Positions 17,476 to 26,505 of a stretch of DNA of 64,000 nucleotides are shown here, one piece after another. The notes beneath the pieces are model-generated. The model worked only from the letters and a program-made list of their open reading frames with translations, was not told where the DNA came from and ran no database searches. Position numbers and translations under genes: made by a program. The stretch comes from Candidatus Phosphitivorax anaerolimi. Lineage in GTDB: Bacteria > Desulfobacterota > Desulfomonilia > UBA1062. Each line of letters begins with the position of its first letter. Position 1 is the stretch's first letter. The stretch is taken from NCBI GenBank assembly GCA_001896555.1, contig MPOS01000011.1, positions 94,223-158,222 on the forward strand, given 5' to 3'.

Positions 17476-18128
17476 CTTTGTGCTGCCTCATCCTGAATAT
17501 CTTCCCTGCGGCGGCAGCTTGGGCCGATTACCTCATCACCGGTCCATCCGGCGAGACGATCGGTACAAGCGGCTACTGGATCCAGGGCAGCCTGCTCTAT
17601 TCTGACGAGGGCCGCGAGCCCCTGAACGCCTACGAGGTCCCCTCCATCAGGGCCGATGATCTCACAGAAGAACAGGTGGAGCTCCGCAATCGGGCCATGC
17701 AGGAATTCCGTGCACAGGTTCTGGCACTCCTGGATCAGGAAGAGGACATATTCCGGGTCCATGCCGATCAGCTAAAGGAGATGTCCGGAGACGGAGAACC
17801 GGTCGATGAGGTTCTCGATCCGGACAGGAGGAAGGAGCTCAAGCGCGAGTTCCGGTCGCGCGACAAGGCACTGGAAGATCTCAAGGCCGCCTGGAACGAG
17901 CTCAGGCTGCCCGATTATTCCCTGCTCATGATGCGGGACATCAAGATCCTGCAGATCGTGTCCCTGGAGGCCTCGGTGGAGCAGGCCCTGAACTACGTGG
18001 AGTCGGGCGACCCGACCAACCTCGCGTACGCCCGGGAGCACCTCAGACAGGCTAAGTCCTTTCAGGAGAGCTTCCTCGAAGCACTTCCGTGGAGTGAACA
18101 GCAGTCGGGCAGTGGCCCTGACTCGTGA
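17415..18128 (+). CDS. Exported protein of unknown function
   Basis: This is a 237-residue protein. Residues 14-37 look like a signal peptide (HTVAAVALCCLILNIFPAAA, cleavage near AWA). The rest is acidic and helical, with EELxxRNRAMQEFRAQVLAL- and RRKELKREFRSRDKALEDLK-type charged coils and a GPSGETIGTSGYW segment near the mature N-terminus. No family was recognised. It overlaps pheT by 61 bases and has no strong ribosome site at ATG 17415, so the start is uncertain although the frame clearly continues beyond pheT with a signal sequence. The LemA/M48 genes follow. Confidence 0.6.
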   Translation: MAGQGHTNPFLGARHTVAAVALCCLILNIFPAAAAWADYLITGPSGETIGTSGYWIQGSLLYSDEGREPLNAYEVPSIRADDLTEEQVELRNRAMQEFRAQVLALLDQEEDIFRVHADQLKEMSGDGEPVDEVLDPDRRKELKREFRSRDKALEDLKAAWNELRLPDYSLLMMRDIKILQIVSLEASVEQALNYVESGDPTNLAYAREHLRQAKSFQESFLEALPWSEQQSGSGPDS

Positions 18129-18173
18129 CACCAGTGGTTTTTCCTCATCACCTCCCATGTATGGGCATGAAAA

Positions 18174-18395
18174 ATGTTCAGCGAATCCGATCGCCCTTCG
18201 CCGCCTCTCCTTCTCTGCCTTGTGGGCGGGAATCGCATCCTGATCGACGAATGCCCCGGCCACGGGATGTGGTTCGACCATGGCGAGCTGACAGGGGTCC
18301 TGAAAGAGGCATGTGCCAATAACAGAGGGCAGGACCTGGCGGAAAGCCTGGTGCGGCTGCTGGACGAGGTCTTTGTGCCCGGAAGCGGAGAATGA
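18174..18395 (+). CDS. Small protein with partial TFIIB-type zinc-ribbon signature
   Basis: This 73-residue product contains ILIDECPGHGMWFDHGELTG, which resembles the second half of the zf-TFIIB fold (VDxCxxHGxWFDxxEL). The first CxxC knuckle is missing, with LLLCLVGGNR in its place. A stop codon lies two codons upstream of ATG 18174, so it cannot be extended. It could be a degenerate or truncated member. It precedes lemA and an M48 protease that carries its own zinc ribbons. Confidence in the ORF is moderate. Confidence 0.5.
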   Translation: MFSESDRPSPPLLLCLVGGNRILIDECPGHGMWFDHGELTGVLKEACANNRGQDLAESLVRLLDEVFVPGSGE

Positions 18396-18417
18396 CCAAA
18401 GAAGGAGGGATCGATAC

Positions 18418-18987
18418 ATGTCGGCAGGCACGGTGGTGTTCATCATACTGGCGGGAGCCGTTCTTGTGGTTCTGCTCTATCTTGTGATTACCTTTAACGC
18501 GCTGGTGGCCTTGAGGAACCAGATCAAAAACGCCTGGTCGCAGATCGAGGTCCAGCTGAAACGAAGACATGACCTGATCCCGAACCTGGTAGAGGTGGCG
18601 AAAGGGTATATGGCGCATGAGCGACAGACCCTGGAAAACGTCACACGGGCGAGGGCACAGGCATCAGGGGCAAAGACCGTGCCCGATATCTCCCGGGCCG
18701 AGACGGCCCTGAGCAGCGCCCTCGGGCAGTTTCTGGCCGTGGTGGAGAACTATCCGGACCTCAAGGCGAACCAGAACTTTCTCGCACTCCAGGAAGAGCT
18801 CACCTCCACGGAAAACAGGATCGCATTCTCTCGTCAGGCCTATAACGACCAGGTATTGTTCATGAACAACAAGGTGGAGATGTTCCCTTCCAACATCGTC
18901 GCAGGCATGTTCCATTTCCGGAAAGGCCAGTTCTTCGAGCTTGAGGAGCAGGGCGAGCGCGCGGCACCCAGGGTGAGCTTCGGCTGA
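18418..18987 (+). CDS. lemA: LemA family protein
   Basis: This 189-residue protein has one N-terminal membrane helix (residues 5-28) and then the LemA core: YNxLVxLRNQIKNAWSQIEV, QLKRRHDLIPNLVEVAKGYM and TRARAQA. LemA proteins are membrane-anchored helical proteins of unclear function, often next to M48 or TPM-domain genes. ATG 18418 has GAAGGAGG 9 bases upstream; the upstream open frame is not coding. It lies 5 bases before the M48 gene, so the two form an operon. Confidence 0.92.
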   Translation: MSAGTVVFIILAGAVLVVLLYLVITFNALVALRNQIKNAWSQIEVQLKRRHDLIPNLVEVAKGYMAHERQTLENVTRARAQASGAKTVPDISRAETALSSALGQFLAVVENYPDLKANQNFLALQEELTSTENRIAFSRQAYNDQVLFMNNKVEMFPSNIVAGMFHFRKGQFFELEEQGERAAPRVSFG

Positions 18988-18992
18988 GAGAC

Positions 18993-20519
18993 ATGTTCTG
19001 GTCCGTCATTGCCGCCAACAGGCGCAAGACAGTCCTGCTCATCGTTCTGATGGGCCTTCTCCTCGTGTTGAGCGGGGGCATGATCGGCATGGCGTTCGCC
19101 GACGTGTATCACCCCTATGCCGGTCTCATCGGCACGGCCCTGGCCGGGGCCGTCTGGATCATCATGCTGTTGACGAGCCTGTTTGCCTCGGACACCATCC
19201 TGCTCGGCCTGTCACGTGCGCATGAGATCGACCGGAAAACATATCCCCAGCTCTTCAACGTCGTCGAGGAGATGGTCATTGCAGGGTCGCTTCCCGCCAT
19301 GCCCCGGGTTTTCGTGGTCGATGATCCGGCACCCAACGCGTTCGCCATGGGCAAGTCGCCCGAGAAGAGCTGCATCTGCGTCACTGCCGGTCTGCTGGCG
19401 ATGTGCACCAGGGATGAGCTCCAGGGGGTGGTGGCGCACGAGATTAGCCACATCCTGAACCGGGACGTACTGTACATGACGGTTGCCGCCACCATGCTGG
19501 GCTCCATACTCCTGCTTTCCGACATATTCGCCCGCTCGTTCCGATACTCATCGACCGTGCGTCTGGCCTCCCGCTCAAGGCGCACCGGAGGTCGAGCGGC
19601 CGGGCCGCTCCTGATCGTTTCCCTCGTTCTGGCCGTCATTGGGCCCATCCTTGCGCGTGTGCTCTATTTTTCCATATCGCGCAGGCGGGAATACCTTGCT
19701 GATGCCACGAGCGCACGGCTCACCCGCTATCCGGAAGGGCTTGCCTCGGCCCTGCAGAAGATCGGAGAGAGTACGGACATGCTCACCTCTGCACCGAGCG
19801 CAACCGCCCCTTTCTACATCGTCAATCCCTACCGGCAGCACTTGAGCAACAGCGTCTTCGCCACCCATCCGCCGCTGGAAGAGCGGATCAGGATCCTGCG
19901 GGCCATGAGCCGGGGAGCGGGTTATCTCGACTACTTCAGGGCATATGTCGAGGTTACCCATCGCAGGGAGAAGCTCATTCCCGCCTCCGAGCTCCGGGAT
20001 GAGGGCAGGGTGGAGATACGCAAAGGCGGGCAGGCGGGCGGTCCTGTGCAGCCGGCCCGTCCGGAGTCGACCAGGAGGGCGGGGGACATCATCCGGGCAT
20101 TGAACGGCTTTGCCTTCATCACCTGTCCGTGCGGACTGAAGATCAAGCTGCCACCCGAGTACCGGGAAGGGCGCTTCGTCTGTCCGCGCTGCAGGCGCGA
20201 GCATCCCGTAAACAGGCCGGACAGTGAGAGCGTGGGCTCTGTCCTGAGTGCATCTGCGGTCATGGGCAGAGCGGCATCAGCGGGAGGGAAAGAGCCCAGG
20301 AACAGGGGCGGGCGCGAAGGCCGGGACGGCCTCCCGACCCGAGAGGTCCGTTACCTGCCCGGTACATGGCAGAAAATCACCTGCACCGGCTGCGGCCATG
20401 CATATGAGATTTCTCCTCGTTTCAGGGCGCGGAGGCTCACCTGCTCGGGCTGCGGTGCGGCAATACCCCTCGCACCGGTCCATGAGCCGGATGGCCGGTC
20501 ATCCGGCCTCCCGGCATGA
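18993..20519 (+). CDS. M48 family metalloprotease with C-terminal zinc ribbons
   Basis: This 508-residue membrane protease is of the HtpX/M48 type. Two N-terminal membrane helices (about 13-70) precede VVAHEISHILNRD, the HExxH zinc site. Two further hydrophobic segments follow, then SRRREYLADATSARLT with the third zinc ligand, and ATHPPLEERI. After residue 350 the protein carries two extra cysteine pairs, CPCG with CPRC and CTGCG with CSGCG, which look like zinc ribbons not found in HtpX. The pairing with LemA resembles known LemA/M48 gene pairs; a role in membrane protein quality control is inferred. Confidence 0.88.
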   Translation: MFWSVIAANRRKTVLLIVLMGLLLVLSGGMIGMAFADVYHPYAGLIGTALAGAVWIIMLLTSLFASDTILLGLSRAHEIDRKTYPQLFNVVEEMVIAGSLPAMPRVFVVDDPAPNAFAMGKSPEKSCICVTAGLLAMCTRDELQGVVAHEISHILNRDVLYMTVAATMLGSILLLSDIFARSFRYSSTVRLASRSRRTGGRAAGPLLIVSLVLAVIGPILARVLYFSISRRREYLADATSARLTRYPEGLASALQKIGESTDMLTSAPSATAPFYIVNPYRQHLSNSVFATHPPLEERIRILRAMSRGAGYLDYFRAYVEVTHRREKLIPASELRDEGRVEIRKGGQAGGPVQPARPESTRRAGDIIRALNGFAFITCPCGLKIKLPPEYREGRFVCPRCRREHPVNRPDSESVGSVLSASAVMGRAASAGGKEPRNRGGREGRDGLPTREVRYLPGTWQKITCTGCGHAYEISPRFRARRLTCSGCGAAIPLAPVHEPDGRSSGLPA

Positions 20520-20536
20520 AACGCCCATCCCCCCGG

Positions 20537-20550
20537 CGAGGGGCCCCTCG
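20537..20550. repeat. 14-bp perfect palindrome after the M48 gene
   Basis: CGAGGGGCCCCTCG lies 17 bases after the M48 stop. It is GC-rich with no T-run following, so a terminator role is possible but not supported. Confidence 0.35.
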
Positions 20551-20673
20551 ATTCATACCGGATCTATCCTCTTTTTTGCCTGCCGAGACTGGCACCATCA
20601 GCGAAAGATGACCCCTGGCATACTCCGATTCTCCGGCGGGACGGCTCATGCCCTTCGGCCCGGGAGGTTTCGA

Positions 20674-20928
20674 TCACCGCCAGAACAGGAAAAACCGCTC
20701 AACGATCTCGGTCGCAAGGTCGAGCATCTCATTGAAAAAGAAGACGCCCAGCGCTCCCCAGATGAGGGGAACAGCCACCATGATGGAGAAGAGCCCGTTG
20801 AATCCCGGGCGGTAACCCATGAGTATCACCGCTCCGTAGAGGCATATCAGGACGATATCGATAAAAACGCCGAAAAGCGCGGCCAAAATGAAGCGCATGA
20901 TACAGGAAAGCGGGTCATATTCCTGCAT
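20674..20928 (-). CDS. Small two-helix membrane protein
   Basis: This product of about 84 residues has two hydrophobic segments: IMRFILAALFGVFIDIVLIC continuing to LYGAVILMGY, and FSIMVAVPLIWGALGVFFF. The C-terminus is amphipathic. No family was recognised. ATG 20928 (MQEYDPLS) is a reasonable start but has no clear ribosome site; GTG 20994 would add 22 basic residues. Confidence 0.5.
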   Translation of the reverse strand: MQEYDPLSCIMRFILAALFGVFIDIVLICLYGAVILMGYRPGFNGLFSIMVAVPLIWGALGVFFFNEMLDLATEIVERFFLFWR

Positions 20929-21133
20929 GGGCGCCTGTGCGGATGGATTTACGGACGGCCGTGAGCTCTTGCGAACGTTTCGTCTTCTGTTCACGGGGCG
21001 TGCGCTTCTTTTCCCTGAGTCATATACGCTTCAAACCGAGTTATCTTTCAGGCGCCCTGATAGAGCGTTTCACCCAGGTATCTCAAGGGGTGAAAAGCAC
21101 GGGCGGGCGCCTCGCATGCCGGGATGAAAAAAC

Positions 21134-21784
21134 CTATCGCATCTTTCTGCGCACCCCTGCCAGCCCCAGCAGCCCGGCACCCAGGAGCAGGAAGGTGGCC
21201 GGCTCGGGTACGGGTGAGCCCTGGCCCCCGCCGATGGTGAGGTTGTCCCAGAGGATCGAGTTGTTACTGATTGCGCTGGGCCCGAAGAACTCGATGGAGG
21301 AGATGACCGGCAGGACGGTCTGGATGGAGAGGGTTACGCCGGCATAGGAGTCCCAGGGGTTGATGACCACGGCAGACCCCACCTGCCAGCCCGAACTGTC
21401 GTATGCATAGAGATGGAGCCAGTCTTCGTCATAGCCGGAGTCGCCCATGGTGATGCTCACATAATCGGTGGGGGTGTCAAAATACACCTTGGTGGAATTC
21501 GCAGCAACGTTATACGGGTCGTTCCTCACCACATGGCCTGAGAAGTCCGGACCCAGGGAAGGGTTGAAACTGTCCACCGCGGTCACGAGGAATCCGTCAT
21601 CCTCGTCGTTCATGACGTTCACGTTGTCAAACCGTATTCCCTCGAAGAAGCTGTTGAACTGGTCTTCCGTGTAAAAGCCGGCCGGAATGTTCTCGAAATC
21701 ATAGGTGATGGTGCAGGTCCACGCAGGCATGGAACACAGAAGAACAAACACGATGCCACGTATCGCATGCAGAATATATTTCAT
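21134..21784 (-). CDS. PEP-CTERM sorting-domain exported protein
   Basis: This 216-residue secreted protein has a signal peptide (residues 1-23), a beta-rich body and the C-terminal sorting signal VPEPATFLLLGAGLLGLAGV followed by a basic tail. PEP-CTERM tails are recognised by exosortase (EpsH-like), which is not in the window. The body contains YDFENIPAG and WLHLYAYDSSGWQVGSAVVI, similar to extracellular lectin-like PEP-CTERM proteins; the ligand is unknown. ATG 21784 has AAAGGAGG at ideal spacing; the frame opens at 21841. Confidence 0.9.
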   Translation of the reverse strand: MKYILHAIRGIVFVLLCSMPAWTCTITYDFENIPAGFYTEDQFNSFFEGIRFDNVNVMNDEDDGFLVTAVDSFNPSLGPDFSGHVVRNDPYNVAANSTKVYFDTPTDYVSITMGDSGYDEDWLHLYAYDSSGWQVGSAVVINPWDSYAGVTLSIQTVLPVISSIEFFGPSAISNNSILWDNLTIGGGQGSPVPEPATFLLLGAGLLGLAGVRRKMR

Positions 21785-21846
21785 AAAAACCTCCTTTGAA
21801 AACATAATGATATAATAACAGTCAAAGCAAGTAAAGAACAATTTGA

Positions 21847-21871
21847 GCGGGGCAGGCCCTGCCTGCCCCGC
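21847..21871 (-). terminator. Hairpin downstream of prpE
   Basis: A perfect 10-bp GC stem (GCGGGGCAGG with CCTGCCCCGC) has a 5-base loop. On the minus strand it is followed by TCAAATTGTTCTTT, a weak U-tract. It lies between prpE and the PEP-CTERM gene, both on the minus strand. Confidence 0.5.
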
Positions 21872-21922
21872 ATCATTGAAAACGATGTTGTCTCACCTGG
21901 GCTTGAAGAGGATGCTTCATCC

Positions 21923-23821
21923 TCAGCCTCGAGGATAGCCCAAGCCTTTCAGCGCTGCCTCGATCTCCCCCAGCACGGCCGGGTCCTCGATCGTGGATGG
22001 GGTGCTGAACTTCTGGCCGTCTGCGATCTTGCGCATGGTGGCCCGCAGGATCTTACCGCTCCTGGTCTTGGGAAGGCGCTTGACCACAGCCACGTCCTTC
22101 AGGCACGCCAGGGCACCGATCTCGGAACGCACCATGGCGACCACGCTCTTCTGGATCTCCTCCTCGCTTGCGGTGGATCCGGCCTTGAGCACCACGAATC
22201 CCACGGGTACCTGGCCCTTGAGCTGGTCTTCGACGCCGATCACCGCGCACTCGGCCACGTCCGGGTGCTTGGCCACCACCTCCTCCATGCCGCCGGTTGA
22301 GAGCCTGTGGCCGGCGACGTTGATGACATCGTCCACCCTGCCCATGATGTAGAGATAGCCGTCCCCGTCCTTGTATCCGCCGTCGCCCGTGGCGTAGTAC
22401 CCGGCATAATCGCTGAGGTAGGATTTGACATAGGCATCGTCCTTCTGCCACAGGGTAGGCAGGCAGCCGGGGGGAAGAGGGAGTCGGATGCCGATGACGC
22501 CTTCATCGCCGTTGGGCTGTTCCTTGCCGCTTTCATTCAGGATCCGGACATCATACCCGGGCACCGGCTTGGTGGGTGAGCCGGGCTTGATGGGCAGCTC
22601 TTCGATCCCCATACAGTTCGCCGCGATGGCCCAGCCCGTCTCGGTCTGCCACCAGTGATCCACCACCGGGATCCTGAGTAGGTCGCTCGCCCAGTGATAG
22701 GTGTCAGGATCGAGCCTTTCGCCAGCCAGGAACAGGTATTTCAGGCAGGAGATGTCGTATTTGTCCAGATAGGTTCCGCCCGGATCCTCCTTCTTGATAG
22801 CCCTGAAGGCGGTCGGTGCGGTAAAGAGCACCTTGACCCCGTATTCGGAGATCACCCGCCAGAATGCCCCCGGATCAGGGGTGCCAACGGGTTTGCCCTC
22901 GTACATGATGGTAGTGCACCCCGAAAGCAGCGGGGCATAAATGATGTAGGAATGGCCCACGACCCAGCCCACGTCAGACGCGGCCCAGTAGACGTCGCCC
23001 GGCTCAACGCCGTAGATATACTTCATCGACCACTTCAGCGCCACGGCGTGACCGCCGTTGTCACGGACGACCCCCTTGGGCACACCGGTGGTTCCCGAGG
23101 TGTAGAGGATGTAGAGTGGATCAGTGGCGTTCACGGAGACGCATCCGGCCGGTTCGACACCCGTGAGCGCATCCATCCAGTCGATGTCTCTGCCCGGGAT
23201 GAGATCGGCCTTGACCTGGGGCCGCTGGTAGATGATGCATTTTTCGGGCTTGTGGCTGGAGAGCTCGATGGCCTTGTCCAGAAGCGGCTTGTAGGGGATG
23301 GGGCCCTTGGGCTCGATGCCGCAGGAGGCTGAGAGCACGATTTTTGGCTTGGCGTCTTCGATGCGGACCGCAAGCTCGTTGGAGGCGAACCCGCCGAATA
23401 CCAGGGAATGGATGGCGCCGATGCGCGCGCAGGCGAACATGGCAACGGCCGCCTCGGGGATCATGGGCATGTAGATGACCACCCGGTCGCCCTTTTCCAC
23501 GCCCAGGGACTTGAGCACCCCGGCAAATTGAGCCACCTTTGTCAGGAGCTCGCCATAGGTGATCTTCTGCTTGGTGCCAGTGACCGGGCTGTCATAGATG
23601 ATGGCGGTCTGGTCTTTCCTGCCGTTTTCTACATGGTAGTCGATGGCGTTGTAGCAGGTGTTCAGCTTTCCGCCGGCGAACCACCGGTAAAACGGCGCCT
23701 TCGAATCATCCAGGACCTTGTCCCACTTTTTGTCCCAGTGGATCGCCCCTGCCGCAATGCTCCAGAAACCCTCTCTGTCTTCCAGAGAGCGCCGGTAGGC
23801 GTCTTCATACGATTTGAACAT
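21923..23821 (-). CDS. prpE: Propionate/acetate-CoA ligase (AMP-forming)
   Basis: This 632-residue acyl-adenylate-forming enzyme activates propionate or acetate with ATP and CoA. Motifs in order: the N-terminal ACAS domain (FWSIAAGAIHWDKKWDKVLD), LYILYTSGTTGVPKGVVRDN (P-loop A3), ASDVGWVVGHSYIIYAPLL, WWQTETGWAI (A5), YYATGDGGYKDGDGYLYIMG (A7), and the catalytic Lys motif KTRSGKILR. The RDNGGHAVAL segment is typical of PrpE rather than Acs. The start has a GGGGG ribosome site. Four TGTCCGG repeats lie upstream. Confidence 0.9.
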   Translation of the reverse strand: MFKSYEDAYRRSLEDREGFWSIAAGAIHWDKKWDKVLDDSKAPFYRWFAGGKLNTCYNAIDYHVENGRKDQTAIIYDSPVTGTKQKITYGELLTKVAQFAGVLKSLGVEKGDRVVIYMPMIPEAAVAMFACARIGAIHSLVFGGFASNELAVRIEDAKPKIVLSASCGIEPKGPIPYKPLLDKAIELSSHKPEKCIIYQRPQVKADLIPGRDIDWMDALTGVEPAGCVSVNATDPLYILYTSGTTGVPKGVVRDNGGHAVALKWSMKYIYGVEPGDVYWAASDVGWVVGHSYIIYAPLLSGCTTIMYEGKPVGTPDPGAFWRVISEYGVKVLFTAPTAFRAIKKEDPGGTYLDKYDISCLKYLFLAGERLDPDTYHWASDLLRIPVVDHWWQTETGWAIAANCMGIEELPIKPGSPTKPVPGYDVRILNESGKEQPNGDEGVIGIRLPLPPGCLPTLWQKDDAYVKSYLSDYAGYYATGDGGYKDGDGYLYIMGRVDDVINVAGHRLSTGGMEEVVAKHPDVAECAVIGVEDQLKGQVPVGFVVLKAGSTASEEEIQKSVVAMVRSEIGALACLKDVAVVKRLPKTRSGKILRATMRKIADGQKFSTPSTIEDPAVLGEIEAALKGLGYPRG

Positions 23822-24164
23822 GGATGGAAACCCCCTTATCAGTAATCTTTCAATCCTGTATTCTCATCCCGATGTCCGGGAATGTGTAGTCGCAGTCATA
23901 AAGCAATGCATATGCCAGCATGGAACAGTCAGGAATATCAATGAGATAGATGGAGAGGCCCGTGCCATTTCTGTCCGGGAAGCTGGAAAGTGTCCGGATA
24001 ACAGGACAGGTTGTCCGGAAACATCGATTGTTGAAAAAGGCAGGGTGTGTCTGCGGGCATGGTGCATGTTATGGCTAGGGGCTTGGAACAATGCTGAAAA
24101 TCATAGGACAGGCCTGAAATGATTATGCCGGGTATTGAGGGGAAGGCGGGTGGGAATCACTTGC
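23822..24164. other. Intergenic region, 343 bp, with TGTCCGG repeats
   Basis: No gene was recognised between prpE and the DUF1931 gene (both minus strand). The stretch at 23873-24018 carries four copies of TGTCCGG, described separately. Confidence 0.5.
23873..24018. repeat. Four direct repeats of TGTCCGG upstream of prpE
   Basis: Copies start at 23873, 23972, 23991 and 24012. The last three are 19 and 21 bases apart, about two helical turns, and each continues with G/A-rich sequence. They lie 50-200 bp upstream of the prpE start and could bind a regulator on one DNA face. Confidence 0.45.
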
Positions 24165-24617
24165 TTACAGGAGAATATCGTATAACCTGAATGCCATGTC
24201 CCAGTGTTCAGACATGGGATTCTTGAGGTTCGGGTCGAACACCTTGAACACGGCTGCGAGGCTTACCACGAGGGCGCCTGCAATGTCCGGGATCTTCTCT
24301 TCTGTTTCGGCGCCGTAGGCGAGATCCATTGCCGGCTGGCCGGCAAGGTCTCCCAGGACGGCATCGAGATCCAGGCTCTCACGCAGCTCGCGATAGCGGG
24401 ACATGCTCTCCTGGAGCCCCTTGGTTATCGGGAGGTCCCAGGGATAAATGAAATCGCGGTCGTTCGCCTTTGCCGCGGCCTGACCGATGAGAAGCAGGTC
24501 GTAGAGCTTGCGGCTGATGAAGTCGTCCAGGCGCTTCAGATCGCTCTTGTCCACATCGAGACCAGAGGCGAGCCGGAAGAGCTGTTCGAACTTTGACACA
24601 CTGGATACCGGGGTCAT
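24165..24617 (-). CDS. DUF1931 histone-fold protein
   Basis: This 150-residue protein matches the DUF1931 family, represented by Thermus TTHA1479. Shared landmarks are FEQLFRLASGLDVDKSDLKR, RKLYDLLLIGQAA, DLPITKGLQE, IAGALVVSLA and the C-terminal DPNLKNPMSEH. Crystal structures of the family show two fused histone folds in one chain. The frame opens at 24656, but ATG 24617 has AAAGGA at 6 bases and gives family length. The function is unknown; DNA binding is plausible but not shown. It follows the acyl-CoA synthetase gene on the same strand. Confidence 0.85.
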   Translation of the reverse strand: MTPVSSVSKFEQLFRLASGLDVDKSDLKRLDDFISRKLYDLLLIGQAAAKANDRDFIYPWDLPITKGLQESMSRYRELRESLDLDAVLGDLAGQPAMDLAYGAETEEKIPDIAGALVVSLAAVFKVFDPNLKNPMSEHWDMAFRLYDILL

Positions 24618-24747
24618 ATGGGGTCCTTTCATAGATAATGCACGGGCGTTTTGCATGAATCAAGAGACAGGACCCATGGCCCGCTCCCCTGTCTTTCGGC
24701 GCCGGTATACCGGGGCGGGCCAGCGGCTGGGACCGTGTCGAGACGGA

Positions 24748-26202
24748 TCACCCGGTTGTTGCAGGTTTGGGCGATTCCCCGGCCCGCCCAAAATGTTCAC
24801 GGGCAAGCCCCCTCTGAAACTCTGCATACCGGATGAGGTGGGAGAGCGCCTTGAATGAGTCTAAAGGATGCTCGATGAAATAGATGCCGTTCTCACCATA
24901 GTAGCGCCTGGCATAGTCGGTCATTTCCCGGAAGCTCAGTGCGACCACGGGCTTGTCAGCGGAGCGGGCGATCGGGAAGATGCCTTCGTTGAAGCGGTGC
25001 ATCAGGGCGTCATCGTCACCGGCGGGGGCAAACGACAGGGTGGCTATCATGTCGAGGTTTTCGTCATCGAGCAGGATCTTCAGGACATCACCCATTCCCT
25101 GCCAAAAGCCCGATCCTGTCACATCGAGCGGGTTGTCGGGCTGGGCAAAGCCGGGCAGCACGGCCTTCAAGGCCCTGACGGTCTTCTCTGAAAGGCGGGG
25201 CACCTCGATGCCGCAGCGGCTGCACAGGTCTGCATAGAGCCCGCACAAACCTCCCGAGAGGGTGCAGATGCCGAGTCTCCCTCCCCGGGGAAGCGGGCAG
25301 CGGGAGAACACGGAGGCGGTCTCCACCAGCTCTTCGATGCTCTCCACCCGGATGATCCCATACTGCCGGAAAAACGCATCCATCACGGCATCGTTGCCTG
25401 CAAGCGCCCCGGTGTGGGAACGGGCCGCGCTCTTGCCGCGCTCGGATCTGCCCACCTTGAGCAGGATGATGGGTTTCTGTTTCAGCGCAGCCTCCAGGGC
25501 GATCTCCTTCATCCGGCCGATGGTGCGGAAGCCTTCCATGAACCCGGTGATCACGCGCGTGCGGGTGTCATGAACCAGGTAGTCCATGCAGTCTTCCGCA
25601 GTGATCACGGCCTCGTTGCCGGTGGTGGTGTAGAGGGATATGCCGAGTGACTTTCTCAGGAGCTTGCTTGCGATGATCTCGCTGCTCGCGCCGCTCTGCC
25701 CCACCAGGCCGATGGAGCCGGAGCGCAGCTCGCCCTCCACGGACCCGCCGGCAAACACGTTCACTCTCTCGGAGAAGTTCATGAAGCCCAGGCAGTTGGG
25801 ACCCATAAGCAGGATGCCGTTCTCCTTGCAGAAGCGCTTCAGTTGCTCCTGTTTTGCCTCGCCTTCCGCCCCTGTCTCCGCAAACCCCGAAGAGATGAGC
25901 AGGATGTTCCTGATGCCCTTGTGCAGCAGCTTCTCCACAGAGGCGGGCACGGCTTCGCTCTTGACCATGACCACCGCAAAATCGATCTCGCCCTCCGGGA
26001 GGTGCTCGATAGAGGGCAGGGCCTTGATCCCTGCCACCTCGGCCGCTCCGGGATTGATGGGAAAGAACTGGAGGTTCGTCCCGAAGCGCCGCCCATAACC
26101 GACCAGGTTGCCGAACCACTGGTTTTTCGTGGATGCGCCCACCACGGCCACGCCGCGGGGCGAGAAAAATCGTCTCAATCGTTCGTACGCCGCCTTCTCC
26201 AT
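24748..26202 (-). CDS. ADP-forming acyl-CoA synthetase, alpha-subunit-like
   Basis: This 484-residue protein has a CoA-binding Rossmann domain (FSPRGVAVVGASTKNQWFGN; FFPINPG), two succinyl-CoA-ligase-like domains (LMGPNCLGFMN; SIGLVGQSGASSEIIASKLL; ITGFMEGFR) and the ARSHTGALAGND motif that carries the phosphohistidine region in ADP-forming acetyl-CoA synthetases. The ATP-grasp beta part is missing, so a partner subunit encoded elsewhere would be needed to make ATP or acyl-CoA. ATG 26202 is preferred over 26223. Together with prpE and fadD it points to acyl-CoA metabolism. Confidence 0.85.
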   Translation of the reverse strand: MEKAAYERLRRFFSPRGVAVVGASTKNQWFGNLVGYGRRFGTNLQFFPINPGAAEVAGIKALPSIEHLPEGEIDFAVVMVKSEAVPASVEKLLHKGIRNILLISSGFAETGAEGEAKQEQLKRFCKENGILLMGPNCLGFMNFSERVNVFAGGSVEGELRSGSIGLVGQSGASSEIIASKLLRKSLGISLYTTTGNEAVITAEDCMDYLVHDTRTRVITGFMEGFRTIGRMKEIALEAALKQKPIILLKVGRSERGKSAARSHTGALAGNDAVMDAFFRQYGIIRVESIEELVETASVFSRCPLPRGGRLGICTLSGGLCGLYADLCSRCGIEVPRLSEKTVRALKAVLPGFAQPDNPLDVTGSGFWQGMGDVLKILLDDENLDMIATLSFAPAGDDDALMHRFNEGIFPIARSADKPVVALSFREMTDYARRYYGENGIYFIEHPLDSFKALSHLIRYAEFQRGLAREHFGRAGESPKPATTG

Positions 26203-26505
26203 ACGATGGCACCCCCTTTTCACATCACAGCATGTTCAACACCATCCAACCAATCGTTGTGTCAATAGGAAAAACCGGAAGCTGCAGTTCACTGGACAGT
26301 GGGTCACCATACTTTGTCCAAAGGAACCCCCCCATGCGCAGCGGGAGGGAGACACGTTCTCTTGGCATATCCGGCCGGAGCGTTATTCAACTATGTAGGA
26401 ATATATCGCTTCCATGTGTTCTTCGGTAATGCGGCAGCCGTTCCCGCCGTGTTGAAGGGGCATCCGTAGGGATACACGGCACCTGCCGGTATCAAGGGAG
26501 GGTTT
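26203..26505. other. Intergenic region, 303 bp, divergent promoters expected
   Basis: It separates the divergent acyl-CoA synthetase and exported-protein genes. No promoter with good hexamers and no repeat beyond the short CACTGGACAGTG near 26287 was seen. Confidence 0.35.
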
